From Candidatus Caenarcanum bioreactoricola (GTDB lineage Bacteria > Cyanobacteriota > Vampirovibrionia > Caenarcaniphilales > Caenarcanaceae), in the NCBI GenBank assembly GCA_001899385.1, contig MOYB01000008.1, positions 1-38,903 of the forward strand: a stretch of DNA of 38,903 bases. Reading direction: 5' to 3'. Positions 31,838 through 38,569 of the stretch are shown here, piece by piece. How positions within the stretch are numbered: the first letter of the stretch is position 1; each line of letters opens with the position of its first letter. The translations under genes were made by a program, and so were the position numbers. The notes under the pieces are model-generated. The model worked only from the letters and a program-made list of their open reading frames with translations. It had not been told where the DNA came from and did not search any database.

Positions 31838-33401
31838 CAAAAGGTCCGGAGGCCGAGCGTGGTTGCTATGGATGTGGTTGGTATGATTTTGATGCATGGA
31901 GAACAGCCCTCAACCAGTTAATAGACGATAATTAAGGAAAAGATCGTTGATATTATGACTTGATATACACGCGCATATTAGTTAATATGAAACAACCTTG
32001 AACCTTTTGGATATAAGGAGATTACACCTATGATTTTTCAATCTGTGGGAAGTATCTGCTCTGGAATAGAAGCAGCATCAGTCGCTTGGGAGCCGCTCGG
32101 AATGCAATTCGAGTGGTTCTCCGAGATTGCTGACTTTCCGTCCCGTGTTTTAGCAGAGAAATATCCCAAAATAAAAAACCTTGGGGATATGAACGATATC
32201 CCAGCTAAAATTGAATCCGGAGAAATTGTTGCTCCCGACTTGATTTGTGGAGGAACACCATGTCAAGCCTTTTCTCTTGCCGGTTGGAAGACCGGCTTAA
32301 ATGATGACCGTGGAAACCTTACTCTTCGATTCGTCGACATTGCGGATTCAAATGACAAGAAGCGCCAAGAAGAAAAAAAATCGCCCTCAATCGTTTTCTG
32401 GGAAAATGTCGAAGGGGTCCTTACAGATAAAACTAACGCATTTGGATGCTTGGTTTGTTCTTTGGCGGGCTTTGATGATGTCATAGAATTGAAGAGATGG
32501 CCAAACGCAGGTGTTATACACGGCGCAAAACGAAATGTGGCATGGAGAGTACTGGATGCAAAATATTTTGGATTGCCGCAACAAAGAAGACGCCTTTATT
32601 TGATGGCAGGGGGCAAAAATTTCTTCCCGGAAAATGTTTTATTTGAATTTCACACAGGAAGGTTGGAAGAATACCCATCCGCTCAATTAACCTTTGAAAA
32701 AGAAGGGCACAGGTTCGAGGTGTTTAGAGAATACACAGATTGCCTATATTCGGCATATGGAACAAAGTGGAACGGAAATGCTGCGGCCTATAATGGATCG
32801 CTGTTTATTGTTCAAGATGATCGTCTTCGCCGCATCTCTCCCCTTGAATGCGAACGACTAATGGGATTTCCAGATAATTATACCGACCTGCCAGGTGCAA
32901 AAAAAACCAATCGATATCAGGCTACTGGAAATTCATGGGCTGTTCCTGTGGTTAAATGGATAGGAAAACGCCTCACGGAGTATTCTGGAGACATGATGAA
33001 TTTAGATTCTAAAACAAATTTCTTGCTTGCACGAACCACAGAGATTCCCGGACAAGGATTTTTCGTAGATTTCGGAAAGGATATCATAGAAATAGGAGCT
33101 GAATATACACTTAACTGCACAGCAATCCCGGAGGTTTGTGAATTTAAAGATATGAGTGCCATCGTTTCTTCTGATGCTCCAGAGGATATTTATATTTCAC
33201 CCGTTGGTTGTTATGGAATTGTCCGTAGGAAACAAGAGCGAAACTTAAAAATCAATCCACGACTTGAAGAAGTCTTGCTCTCAATATCTTCACAGATGTC
33301 ACCTAAAGAAATCGAGAAACGTTCTAGAATTCAAAAACGTGGGAGATTTAGCGACCCTCCCACACTTCAGATCACTGAAAAAGAAGATACTGCTCCTGCT
33401 T
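31838..33401 (+). other. Foreign segment (partial gene plus methyltransferase) inserted in tnpB
   Basis: About 1.56 kb, visibly richer in G+C than the surrounding phage sequence. It begins in the middle of a reading frame (its C-terminus only, stop 31935), contains a full cytosine methyltransferase, and ends inside that gene's last codons. No inverted repeats or target duplication are seen at its ends. It has no intron-like or intein features that I can see. Boundaries are good to a few bases and come from where TnpB similarity stops (ENQ) and resumes (IVLEDLNV). Confidence 0.75.
31840..31935 (+). pseudogene. C-terminal fragment of an unknown foreign gene
   Basis: In a frame different from tnpB, codons read KGPEAERGCYGCGWYDFDAW then RTALNQLIDDN and TAA (31933-31935). 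The composition, with two Cys-Gly pairs, aromatic residues and a clean stop followed by the methyltransferase leader, looks like the genuine tail of a gene whose 5' part was left in the donor genome. Not recognised. Confidence 0.5.
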
Positions 33402-33448
33402 ATTGTTTTAGAGGACTTGAATGTAACCGAGATGTTAAAAAATGTTAG
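32030..33448 (+). CDS. DNA (cytosine-5-)-methyltransferase, C-terminus altered by the junction
   Basis: A 472-residue protein with the m5C motif order: I, VGSICSGIEAASVAW; IV, GGTPCQAFSLAG with catalytic C78; VI, FWENVEGVL; VIII, PQQRRRLYLMAGG; IX-X, RISPLECERLMGFPDNYT and NRYQATGNSWAVPVV. A 140-residue C-terminal extension follows. It transfers methyl from SAM to cytosine-5 in a specific site, probably shielding phage DNA from host restriction; no partner nuclease is present. AAGGAG lies 9 bases before the ATG. The last 15 or so codons are tnpB sequence in another frame, so the native C-terminus is lost. Catalytic motifs are intact. Confidence 0.92.
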   Translation: MIFQSVGSICSGIEAASVAWEPLGMQFEWFSEIADFPSRVLAEKYPKIKNLGDMNDIPAKIESGEIVAPDLICGGTPCQAFSLAGWKTGLNDDRGNLTLRFVDIADSNDKKRQEEKKSPSIVFWENVEGVLTDKTNAFGCLVCSLAGFDDVIELKRWPNAGVIHGAKRNVAWRVLDAKYFGLPQQRRRLYLMAGGKNFFPENVLFEFHTGRLEEYPSAQLTFEKEGHRFEVFREYTDCLYSAYGTKWNGNAAAYNGSLFIVQDDRLRRISPLECERLMGFPDNYTDLPGAKKTNRYQATGNSWAVPVVKWIGKRLTEYSGDMMNLDSKTNFLLARTTEIPGQGFFVDFGKDIIEIGAEYTLNCTAIPEVCEFKDMSAIVSSDAPEDIYISPVGCYGIVRRKQERNLKINPRLEEVLLSISSQMSPKEIEKRSRIQKRGRFSDPPTLQITEKEDTAPAYCFRGLECNRDVKKC

Positions 33449-33746
33449 GTTATCTCGGCTGATAAGCCAGCAAGGATGGAGAGAATTTAGATGTCTTTGC
33501 GAAGCTAAAGCTAAGAAGTTCAACAGAGAATTCCAAGTAATTAATCAATGGGAACCAACAAGTCAAGTATGCTCCATTTGTGGATACAGATGGGGAAAGC
33601 TCGACTTGAAAGTCAGACAGATTAAATGCTTGAATTGTGAAGCTATTCATGATCGAGATGAAAACGCAGCTAAGAACATCGAAAAGGTCGCCACAGGGCA
33701 TTGGGAGACCTCAAAAACGAACACCGAAGAATCACTTTTAAAGTGA
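33402..33746 (+). pseudogene. tnpB: tnpB copy 2, C-terminal half
   Basis: 114 codons continue the TnpB protein: IVLEDLNVTEMLKNVRLSRL with the RuvC-II glutamate, ISQQGWREFRCLCEAKAKKF, the zinc ribbon (CSICG and CLNCE knuckles), and the RuvC-III motif HDRDENAAKNI. It ends ESLLK with TGA. Joined to residues 1-262 it gives about 376 residues, a normal TnpB. No start codon or ribosome-binding site of its own is evident at the junction, so it is probably not translated as a functional piece. Confidence 0.88.
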
Positions 33747-33797
33747 GGCTGTTGAAGTGTTAAGAATCCTCGTTGCTTGCGGCGAGGAGTATGTCAA
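33747..33797 (+). ncRNA. Right end of copy 2, probable omega-RNA scaffold region
   Basis: It holds GAATCCTCGTTGCTTGCGGC and GAGGAGTATGTCAA with a CCTCG...CGAGG hairpin, homologous to the right end of copy 1. The guide, if made, would start with CCTAACATTGAAAAAC from the flank at 33798. With tnpB broken, it could only serve a TnpB in trans, such as copy 1. Confidence 0.4.
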
Positions 33798-33860
33798 CCT
33801 AACATTGAAAAACTTATCGAGGAGAATCCTGTGGCTTTTAGAGAATATAAAGTTAAATAA
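33798..33860 (+). pseudogene. 3' continuation of the interrupted membrane-protein gene
   Basis: Reading from the first base after the element, in the frame of the gene at 30757, gives PNIEKLIEENPVAFREYKVK then TAA (33858-33860). The protein-like sequence and in-frame join support interruption by the element. The stop lies in GTTAAATAAAAAAGG; a +1 shift at this A-run would read on into the gene that ends at 34212. Confidence 0.5.
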
Positions 33861-34212
33861 AAAAGGTACTATTTCCTCTGTTGCAAATAGGGTTCTTTAT
33901 AACTCTTTGCATGAGAGAGTTCTTGATTTGATAGATATAACTAACCCTGAAGAGGGTATAAACTATTATGTTGAACTTCTTATGACAAGAGAACTTTTAG
34001 CAGGAGTATCTATGGAAGAAATAACTTTTAAATATTATGATGAATCTTCTGAAGGATTTGCCTATATTAACGAAGAATTAGATTCTGATTATAGATTTGA
34101 ACTTTGGAAAGAGTTTAAAGAGTATTCTCCTGATAGAAAGTTTAATGCCCTTTCAAACTGTATTTCTCAAATCTTTGAGAAAGAATCTCAAGATATAGAA
34201 AAAATCTTTTGA
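33805..34212 (+). CDS. Protein of unknown function with unclear 5' end
   Basis: The frame extends leftwards into the mobile element (an ATG at 33757), but those codons belong to the element. The first phage-side start is TTG 33805. The part from about 33850 is convincing protein: NKKGTISSVANRVLYNSLHE, LDLIDITNPEEGINYYVELL, VSMEEITFKYYDESSEGFAY. It may originally have been the C-terminal part of the membrane protein at 30757, joined through a frameshift at the A-run near 33856-33864, or a separate gene whose start was lost. No family recognised. Confidence 0.5.
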   Translation: MKNLSRRILWLLENIKLNKKGTISSVANRVLYNSLHERVLDLIDITNPEEGINYYVELLMTRELLAGVSMEEITFKYYDESSEGFAYINEELDSDYRFELWKEFKEYSPDRKFNALSNCISQIFEKESQDIEKIF

Positions 34213-34219
34213 AAAGTGT

Positions 34220-34225
34220 TATATT
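34220..34225 (+). promoter_or_regulatory. -10 box before two tiny genes
   Basis: GTGTTATATT gives TATATT at 34220-34225, followed by AAAGGAG and the ATG at 34246, 20 bases downstream. The -35 is weak. Confidence 0.45.
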
Positions 34226-34245
34226 AAAAAAAAGGAGAAAAAAAA

Positions 34246-34371
34246 ATGTTTTTATGGATTCTAAACCTTTTCAAAAAGTTCTTTACTAAACCAAAAGATA
34301 CTTTAACAAATGTTAAATATATTAGTTGCGGATACCCTACTAAACTAACTAAAAAAGGAGATTTAAAATGA
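34246..34371 (+). CDS. Tiny protein (41 residues)
   Basis: ATG 34246 has a strong AAAGGAG site upstream. It encodes MFLWILNLFKKFFTKPKDTL then TNVKYISCGYPTKLTKKGDLK. An amphipathic, aromatic/basic N-terminal helix suggests membrane-surface binding. The TGA overlaps the next ATG by 4 bases. Function unknown. Confidence 0.55.
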   Translation: MFLWILNLFKKFFTKPKDTLTNVKYISCGYPTKLTKKGDLK

Positions 34372-34529
34372 TTTGGATTGGAATAGCTCAGTTTTTAACT
34401 TTTATAGCTGGTTTATTTTTTATTATAGGAGCTTTCTTCTATTTTATGGATTGGTTAGCTAATAAAGAATATAAAAATACTAATAGTATAAGAGATAAGA
34501 TTATAAAAGATTTCCAAAGACCTTTTTGA
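34368..34529 (+). CDS. Tiny single-span membrane protein (53 residues)
   Basis: ATG 34368 with AAAGGAG upstream, coupled by overlap to the 41-residue gene. One membrane span at the N-terminus (about residues 3-30, WIGIAQFLTFIAGLFFIIGA) and a charged tail (NKEYKNTNSIRDKIIKDFQR). Unknown; possibly a membrane-acting early protein. Confidence 0.6.
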   Translation: MIWIGIAQFLTFIAGLFFIIGAFFYFMDWLANKEYKNTNSIRDKIIKDFQRPF

Positions 34530-34552
34530 AGTGTTAAAAACCTTTCAAAAAA

Positions 34553-34561
34553 GGGTATATC
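34553..34561 (+). promoter_or_regulatory. GGGTATATC promoter box
   Basis: AAGGGTATATC at 34551-34561, with GTTAAA 18 bases upstream, 28 bases before the ATG at 34590. A second box TATACT (34576-34581) lies only 8 bases before the ATG. Confidence 0.45.
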
Positions 34562-34589
34562 TTTTTTATAACTCTTATACTAAAAAAAA

Positions 34590-34772
34590 ATGTTTAAACT
34601 ACTTGAAAAATTTCTTATAAACTGCTTCTGGTGTGTTTTTCTTTATATACTTATCTTTTTTTGGACAACTTCAGGAGAATTTACAGAAGAAAACTTCAGA
34701 TTTGCAGGTATTATTCTTTTTATTTGTATTATTTTTATAAAACCTTTTGTAGAAGCACTATATAAAAGATGA
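34590..34772 (+). CDS. Small two-span membrane protein
   Basis: A 60-residue protein with two hydrophobic segments (about 8-26, FLINCFWCVFLYILIFFW; about 38-53, FAGIILFICIIFIKPF) joined by an acidic loop (TTSGEFTEENFR). The topology is like small holins or antiholins, but lysis genes are elsewhere. Coupled to the next gene by a 4-base overlap. No family recognised. Confidence 0.55.
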   Translation: MFKLLEKFLINCFWCVFLYILIFFWTTSGEFTEENFRFAGIILFICIIFIKPFVEALYKR

Positions 34773-35167
34773 AACCTAATGCAAAATGGGGTATCCCTGA
34801 CTTATTGTCTAACACAAAGCAAGAATTTTTAACTCAAGTTGAAGAGTTTGCCAGAATAAAAGGTGAAAAACAAACTAAAATGGAGAAATACTTACAAAAA
34901 GTTAGTCCTTTTTTTCCTAAAATGTGTAATCCCTATTATTTTATTAGTCTTGATGGTATACTTAAGAAAATAGAATATAGAAGGGCAACTTGGATAAATG
35001 ATAATCAAGATAAAGCTAGACTATTCGCAGGGAATTACTTTAAAAAACTATGCGAAGTGGAAGACTATCTTGAAGGATTTACTATCCAAGAGTTTGAAAC
35101 CCTTGCGAATAGAGAAGAAACCATTCGCAATGTTCTTGATTCACTAAATATAACGGAATATAAATGA
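34769..35167 (+). CDS. Protein of unknown function
   Basis: A 132-residue, basic, soluble-looking protein with a helical N-terminus (LLSNTKQEFLTQVEEFARIK), an aromatic middle (PFFPKMCNPYYFISLDGILK) and an acidic C-terminus. It overlaps both neighbours by 4 bases. No recognised motif. Confidence 0.55.
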   Translation: MKPNAKWGIPDLLSNTKQEFLTQVEEFARIKGEKQTKMEKYLQKVSPFFPKMCNPYYFISLDGILKKIEYRRATWINDNQDKARLFAGNYFKKLCEVEDYLEGFTIQEFETLANREETIRNVLDSLNITEYK

Positions 35168-35481
35168 TTTATTTACAAGATAGAACCACAAAGCTTATTT
35201 ATGTAGCTTATGAATATGATTTCTTAAAGTTTATAGAAGCTCTAAGACCTATTCTTCCTAATAAAAGACCTAAAGAAACTGATCTTATTAAAATAGAACT
35301 TCCTGTTAAAGTAAATCTAGCCTCTTCTTATGTAGATTTAAATCTTACTATAAATGCAAATTCCCTTAAAGTTTATGATTATCTAGACTTGAAAAGCGAG
35401 GAAACTCCTGTTGATTTAGAAGAACATATTTTATGGTATTGTAAAACAACTGATAAAGGGAGAATTAAAAATGCTAACTAA
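35164..35481 (+). CDS. Protein of unknown function
   Basis: A 105-residue protein with probable beta strands (MIYLQDRTTKLIYVAYEYDF; KIELPVKVNLASSYVDLNLT) and an acidic end. Coupled to its neighbours (4 bases before, 11 bases after). No recognised motif. Confidence 0.55.
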   Translation: MIYLQDRTTKLIYVAYEYDFLKFIEALRPILPNKRPKETDLIKIELPVKVNLASSYVDLNLTINANSLKVYDYLDLKSEETPVDLEEHILWYCKTTDKGRIKNAN

Positions 35482-36010
35482 TAGAAGACTTAAATTTAGA
35501 GGGGCTTTAATGAATTGTCTTAATCCTACAAGACCAGCTAAATGGGTTGTAGGAGATTTAAAACAAGGTCTTGCTTGGGACTTTTATTATATTTTAACCT
35601 GTGAAAAATATTGGAATGAAAATGAACATGATTATTATCCTAAATGGACTGAACATAGAGTTATACCAGAGTCAATAGGCTTATTCACAGGTAAAAAAGA
35701 TAAAAATGGGAGAGACATTTACGAAGGGGACTTGCTTTATTATGATGGTGATGTTTGTAAACACTGTAATAAGGTTATTTATGAATCCTCTAGAGGGTAT
35801 TACCTTGTAGAATGGGATTCAAACTGCTCATTAGGTTTTGAAGCGAACCAAATGAGAGGGGATAACTTCCTTAGTCCAGATGTTTGGAAAGATTTAGAAG
35901 TCAAAGGTACTTGGTTTGATGATCATCATATGTTTGATGATGATATTTGGGAGCAGTATAACCCTATTTTAAATAATAAAACAGAAAAAATGTTAAAAGA
36001 CTGTTTTTAG
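35471..36010 (+). CDS. YopX-like phage protein
   Basis: A 179-residue protein beginning TNRRLKFRG and carrying the YopX-family core ESIGLFTGKKDKNGRDIYEG followed by DLLYYDGDV, then a beta region with YYLVEWDSNCSLGFE. YopX-like proteins are common in phage early regions; their function is not known. A C-x-x-C (CKHC) occurs near residue 98. GGGAG lies before the ATG. The promoter of the radical SAM gene begins within 4 bases of its stop. Confidence 0.78.
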   Translation: MLTNRRLKFRGALMNCLNPTRPAKWVVGDLKQGLAWDFYYILTCEKYWNENEHDYYPKWTEHRVIPESIGLFTGKKDKNGRDIYEGDLLYYDGDVCKHCNKVIYESSRGYYLVEWDSNCSLGFEANQMRGDNFLSPDVWKDLEVKGTWFDDHHMFDDDIWEQYNPILNNKTEKMLKDCF

Positions 36011-36019
36011 GGGTATAAT
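36011..36019 (+). promoter_or_regulatory. GGGTATAAT promoter box for the radical SAM gene
   Basis: AGGGGTATAAT with TATAAT at 36014-36019, 34 bases before the GTG at 36054. A GTTAAA-like -35 lies about 17 bases upstream inside the YopX-like gene. Confidence 0.6.
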
Positions 36020-36053
36020 ATTTTTAAACACTAAAAAAGGGGTTATATAAAAC

Positions 36054-37691
36054 GTGAAAAATAATTTAAATAACAGCAACTTTACTTTTATGCGATATGG
36101 GCATGCAACTAACTCTAGTTCATCTCATTCAGTAGTTTTTGTACCCGATAAACATGTAGAAAATGTTAAAGAGGATTTAAAAGGTACAGAAAATGGTACT
36201 GGTTTTGGATGGAGCGACTTTATAATAAAGTCTCCTCAATATAAAAGAAACTATGTAATGGGTTTATTTTGGGATTCAATAAATAATACTCAAAAAGATC
36301 AAGTAAAAGCTTATCTAGAATGTTTTGGATTAGACCTTTATAGTAATGATGTTTATTTACAAACTTATGATGATGGGTATCCCTCACATTATAATTTACG
36401 AAATTGTTATGTAGACCATCAATCAGCATGGACTTTACCTAAAAATCATAAAACAGATAAAAAAGATTTCCAGTTTTTAAAGGAATTTGTTGAATGGTTT
36501 TGTAATACTCCTAATGTAGTTGTAAAAGGAGGTAATGATAATGAGGAATCAGATTTTAGCTGTTGTGTTTTTGAAGAAGCTAATGAAACTTTAAATCAAT
36601 TAGAATACTTCTTAGATAGAAGAGATTCCCTTTCTCCAACTGTTTTAAAAGATAATAAAACAGGGGAATGGAATATAAGACTACATAAAGCTTCTGGTTC
36701 AATTGCTAAAATCTATTTTGGAAGTATGAAAACCTTTAAAGAGTCTAATAACACTCGACCAGAGTTTCCTATCTTGGTCGACTTAAAAATAACTAACCAA
36801 TGTCTCCAAAATTGCCCCTTCTGTTATCAAGATTCACACCCCGAAGGAAAACATGCTCCTTTTTCAAAGGTTGAAAAGACTTTACAGATATTAAAAGACT
36901 GGGGTGTTATGGATTTAGTCATAGGAGGAGGTGAACCAACCCTACATCCTAAGCTAAAACAAATATTAAAGGTTGCTCGTAGCAAAGGTTTTACAACTTC
37001 CTTGACAACTAAGAACTATAACTTCGGTTCTCACCCACAGTTTCATTTAATCTTGAAATATTTGAATTCCCTTGCTATAAGTTGCCAATCTTTAGAGGAT
37101 TTATCCAAAGCAGACGGTCTTAGACAAGTTATAAGGGGTCAAAACTTTCATCAAGAGATTTATATCCAAACTATTGTTGAACTTTATAAAACAAAAGAAG
37201 AATTTATAGCCTTTTTAGATAGGGTTAAGACCTTAGGAATAAGGAATATCACCTTATTGGGGTTAAGACCAGTAGGAAGGGCTGAAAATGGTTACAATGA
37301 CCTGCTAACCCCATCTCAGTGGCACGACAATTTGATAGAGATTTTACAAGAGTATAGATTTAGCTTTTCCATAGGAATGGATGCTGCTTTAATTAAGAAA
37401 CACTACAGTTTGTTAGATAACATGTTTAAATGTAATAAACCTCATCAAGCAGGTATACACCCTTTCTTGTATGGACAAGGAGACGAAGGGTATTACTCTT
37501 GTGCTATTGACTTAGTTGCTCTAGCTAAAAAGAGAAAAATCTTAGGTATTGTGTCTAAATCTAGCTTTTCTGTTCCAGATACATCTATAAAAGAAAATCC
37601 TTTTGCTTTTAAAGACCTTGGAGATTTGAAATTGACTTGGGATGCTTGGAATACAGAACAAAAATCACTTTTGGAGATGCCAAATGATTAA
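36054..37691 (+). CDS. Radical SAM protein with an extra N-terminal NSSSS domain
   Basis: A 545-residue protein (GTG start; an in-frame ATG at 36090 is possible). Residues about 1-235 form a separate domain opening with MRYGHATNSSSSHSVVF and containing many aromatics and several Cys. Residues about 240-500 are a radical SAM core: CLQNCPFC gives the CxxxCxxC iron-sulfur site at C250, C254 and C257, and VIGGGEPTLHP is the SAM-binding glycine motif. Late cysteines C460 and C483 (FKC; GYYSC) recall a short SPASM/twitch-type extra cluster. Such enzymes use SAM radicals to modify peptides, nucleotides or RNA; the substrate is unknown. It overlaps the next gene by 8 bases. Confidence 0.85.
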   Translation: MKNNLNNSNFTFMRYGHATNSSSSHSVVFVPDKHVENVKEDLKGTENGTGFGWSDFIIKSPQYKRNYVMGLFWDSINNTQKDQVKAYLECFGLDLYSNDVYLQTYDDGYPSHYNLRNCYVDHQSAWTLPKNHKTDKKDFQFLKEFVEWFCNTPNVVVKGGNDNEESDFSCCVFEEANETLNQLEYFLDRRDSLSPTVLKDNKTGEWNIRLHKASGSIAKIYFGSMKTFKESNNTRPEFPILVDLKITNQCLQNCPFCYQDSHPEGKHAPFSKVEKTLQILKDWGVMDLVIGGGEPTLHPKLKQILKVARSKGFTTSLTTKNYNFGSHPQFHLILKYLNSLAISCQSLEDLSKADGLRQVIRGQNFHQEIYIQTIVELYKTKEEFIAFLDRVKTLGIRNITLLGLRPVGRAENGYNDLLTPSQWHDNLIEILQEYRFSFSIGMDAALIKKHYSLLDNMFKCNKPHQAGIHPFLYGQGDEGYYSCAIDLVALAKKRKILGIVSKSSFSVPDTSIKENPFAFKDLGDLKLTWDAWNTEQKSLLEMPND

Positions 37692-38046
37692 CAAAATTAA
37701 AAAGTTTCTTTTGCTAACTGCTTTTAAAACACAACTTAAAGAGGTTATTAAAGCTAAAAAGAGATTTTTACAAAAACAAATAGAAATCAGAGATAACACT
37801 GAATACACTACTTCAGAGATTGAAACCCTTGAAGAGGTTTTAACTTATTTAAAAGATAATTCTTTTGAAGAAGTAGTGAAACTTGTTAATGAAGAATTTA
37901 ATAAAACAAAGGAAAAGAAACCTTATGTAAACACTAAAAAAACTAATATAATAGCTAGACATGAAATATTAGAAGCTATTGTGAACTGGTTTGATTTAAA
38001 AGGTAAAAGAGACCTTGATTGGCTTATGTACTTATCACTAATTTAA
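37684..38046 (+). CDS. Small helical protein coupled to the radical SAM gene
   Basis: ATG 37684 is chosen over an upstream frame start (37642) because GGAG lies about 8 bases before it; it overlaps the radical SAM stop by 8 bases. It has 120 residues, basic and helical (KFLLLTAFKTQLKEVIKAKK; ETLEEVLTYLKDNSFEEVVK). The tight coupling suggests a partner or related function, which cannot be defined further from sequence. Confidence 0.6.
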   Translation: MINKIKKFLLLTAFKTQLKEVIKAKKRFLQKQIEIRDNTEYTTSEIETLEEVLTYLKDNSFEEVVKLVNEEFNKTKEKKPYVNTKKTNIIARHEILEAIVNWFDLKGKRDLDWLMYLSLI

Positions 38047-38058
38047 AGGAGTTTTAAA

Positions 38059-38334
38059 ATGACAAAATTAGAAAGTTTAATAGAAACCTTAGTAAAGTTT
38101 AAAGACTTTGGTTGTTCTTTAAGCCCTTATGAAGAGGATGAAACTTGTAAAATCTCTCAAGATACCTTTGAAACAGCTGTAGGTATCTTAGAACTGTTTG
38201 ATGAGGGTACTTTACATAGGGTTAAAATAATTCCTGATGAGAATAACTCCCTTTTAGTTAGATTACCTAATAACAAGTTGCTTTCTATTGAAAATTGTGA
38301 GATAGTTTATCTAAATACAAAAAAATATGATTAA
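38059..38334 (+). CDS. Protein of unknown function
   Basis: A 91-residue acidic protein with AAAGGAG before its ATG. It looks alpha/beta (LVKFKDFGCSLSPYEEDETC; LRHR-free; end LLSIENCEIVYLN). Three cysteines, no CxxC. It overlaps the next gene by 8 bases. No family recognised. Confidence 0.55.
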   Translation: MTKLESLIETLVKFKDFGCSLSPYEEDETCKISQDTFETAVGILELFDEGTLHRVKIIPDENNSLLVRLPNNKLLSIENCEIVYLNTKKYD

Positions 38335-38554
38335 AACTTTACGAGTAAATCTAACTATAGGGGTTAAAAATCTACTAGGGGTGTCTTCTGCCTTTGAAAG
38401 AAGGGCTAAAATCCTTGCGAATTTGTCTGGAGTACCTTTCGCAGAGTGTTTAAGACGAATTCAAGTGGAAAATAGAACCCCAGAGAATATAGAATGGGAA
38501 AAGAAGATACTTTTGAATGGTTATTCTAGAGTGTTTACAAATGAAAAAACTTAA
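38327..38554 (+). CDS. Small protein, first of a paralogue pair
   Basis: A 75-residue protein with the segment FERRAKILANLSGVPFAECL then RRIQ (about residues 25-48). The next gene carries the same pattern, E-R-A-K-x-L-A-x-x-S-x-x-P-x-x-E-C-L-x-x-x-Q. The shared part looks like two short helices. The ends differ, so function may have diverged. Family unknown. Confidence 0.6.
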   Translation: MIKTLRVNLTIGVKNLLGVSSAFERRAKILANLSGVPFAECLRRIQVENRTPENIEWEKKILLNGYSRVFTNEKT

Positions 38555-38569
38555 TAAAGGAGAATCTAA

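Larger units (their letters stand above)
30946..33797 (+). mobile_element. tnpB-only IS200/IS605-like element, copy 2, with foreign insert
   Basis: The left end TAAATTCCCCGACGCTTGC matches copy 1 except at one base in the first 19. The right end GAATCCTCGTTGCTTGCGGC then GAGGAGTATGTCAA matches copy 1 closely. Without the methyltransferase insert (about 31838-33401) the element would be about 1.29 kb, the same as copy 1. No tnpA. Removing 30946-33797 exactly leaves the flanking phage reading frame open, which supports these limits. Confidence 0.8.

Noticed and set aside
31838-33401. Group I/II intron, IStron or intein explanation for the insert in tnpB
   Set aside because: The left half reads into a stop (31921), ruling out an in-frame intein. 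I see no intron-like structured ends, and the insert starts within a gene fragment and ends within the methyltransferase. A folding search could still overturn this.
33264-33401. A start at 33264 that would make the tnpB C-half a longer protein
   Set aside because: These codons are methyltransferase sequence read out of frame; the TnpB match begins at 33402.
32263-33701. Several frames opposite or out of frame with the methyltransferase and tnpB C-half
   Set aside because: Higher G+C gives more chance open frames; none has a start signal or recognisable protein.
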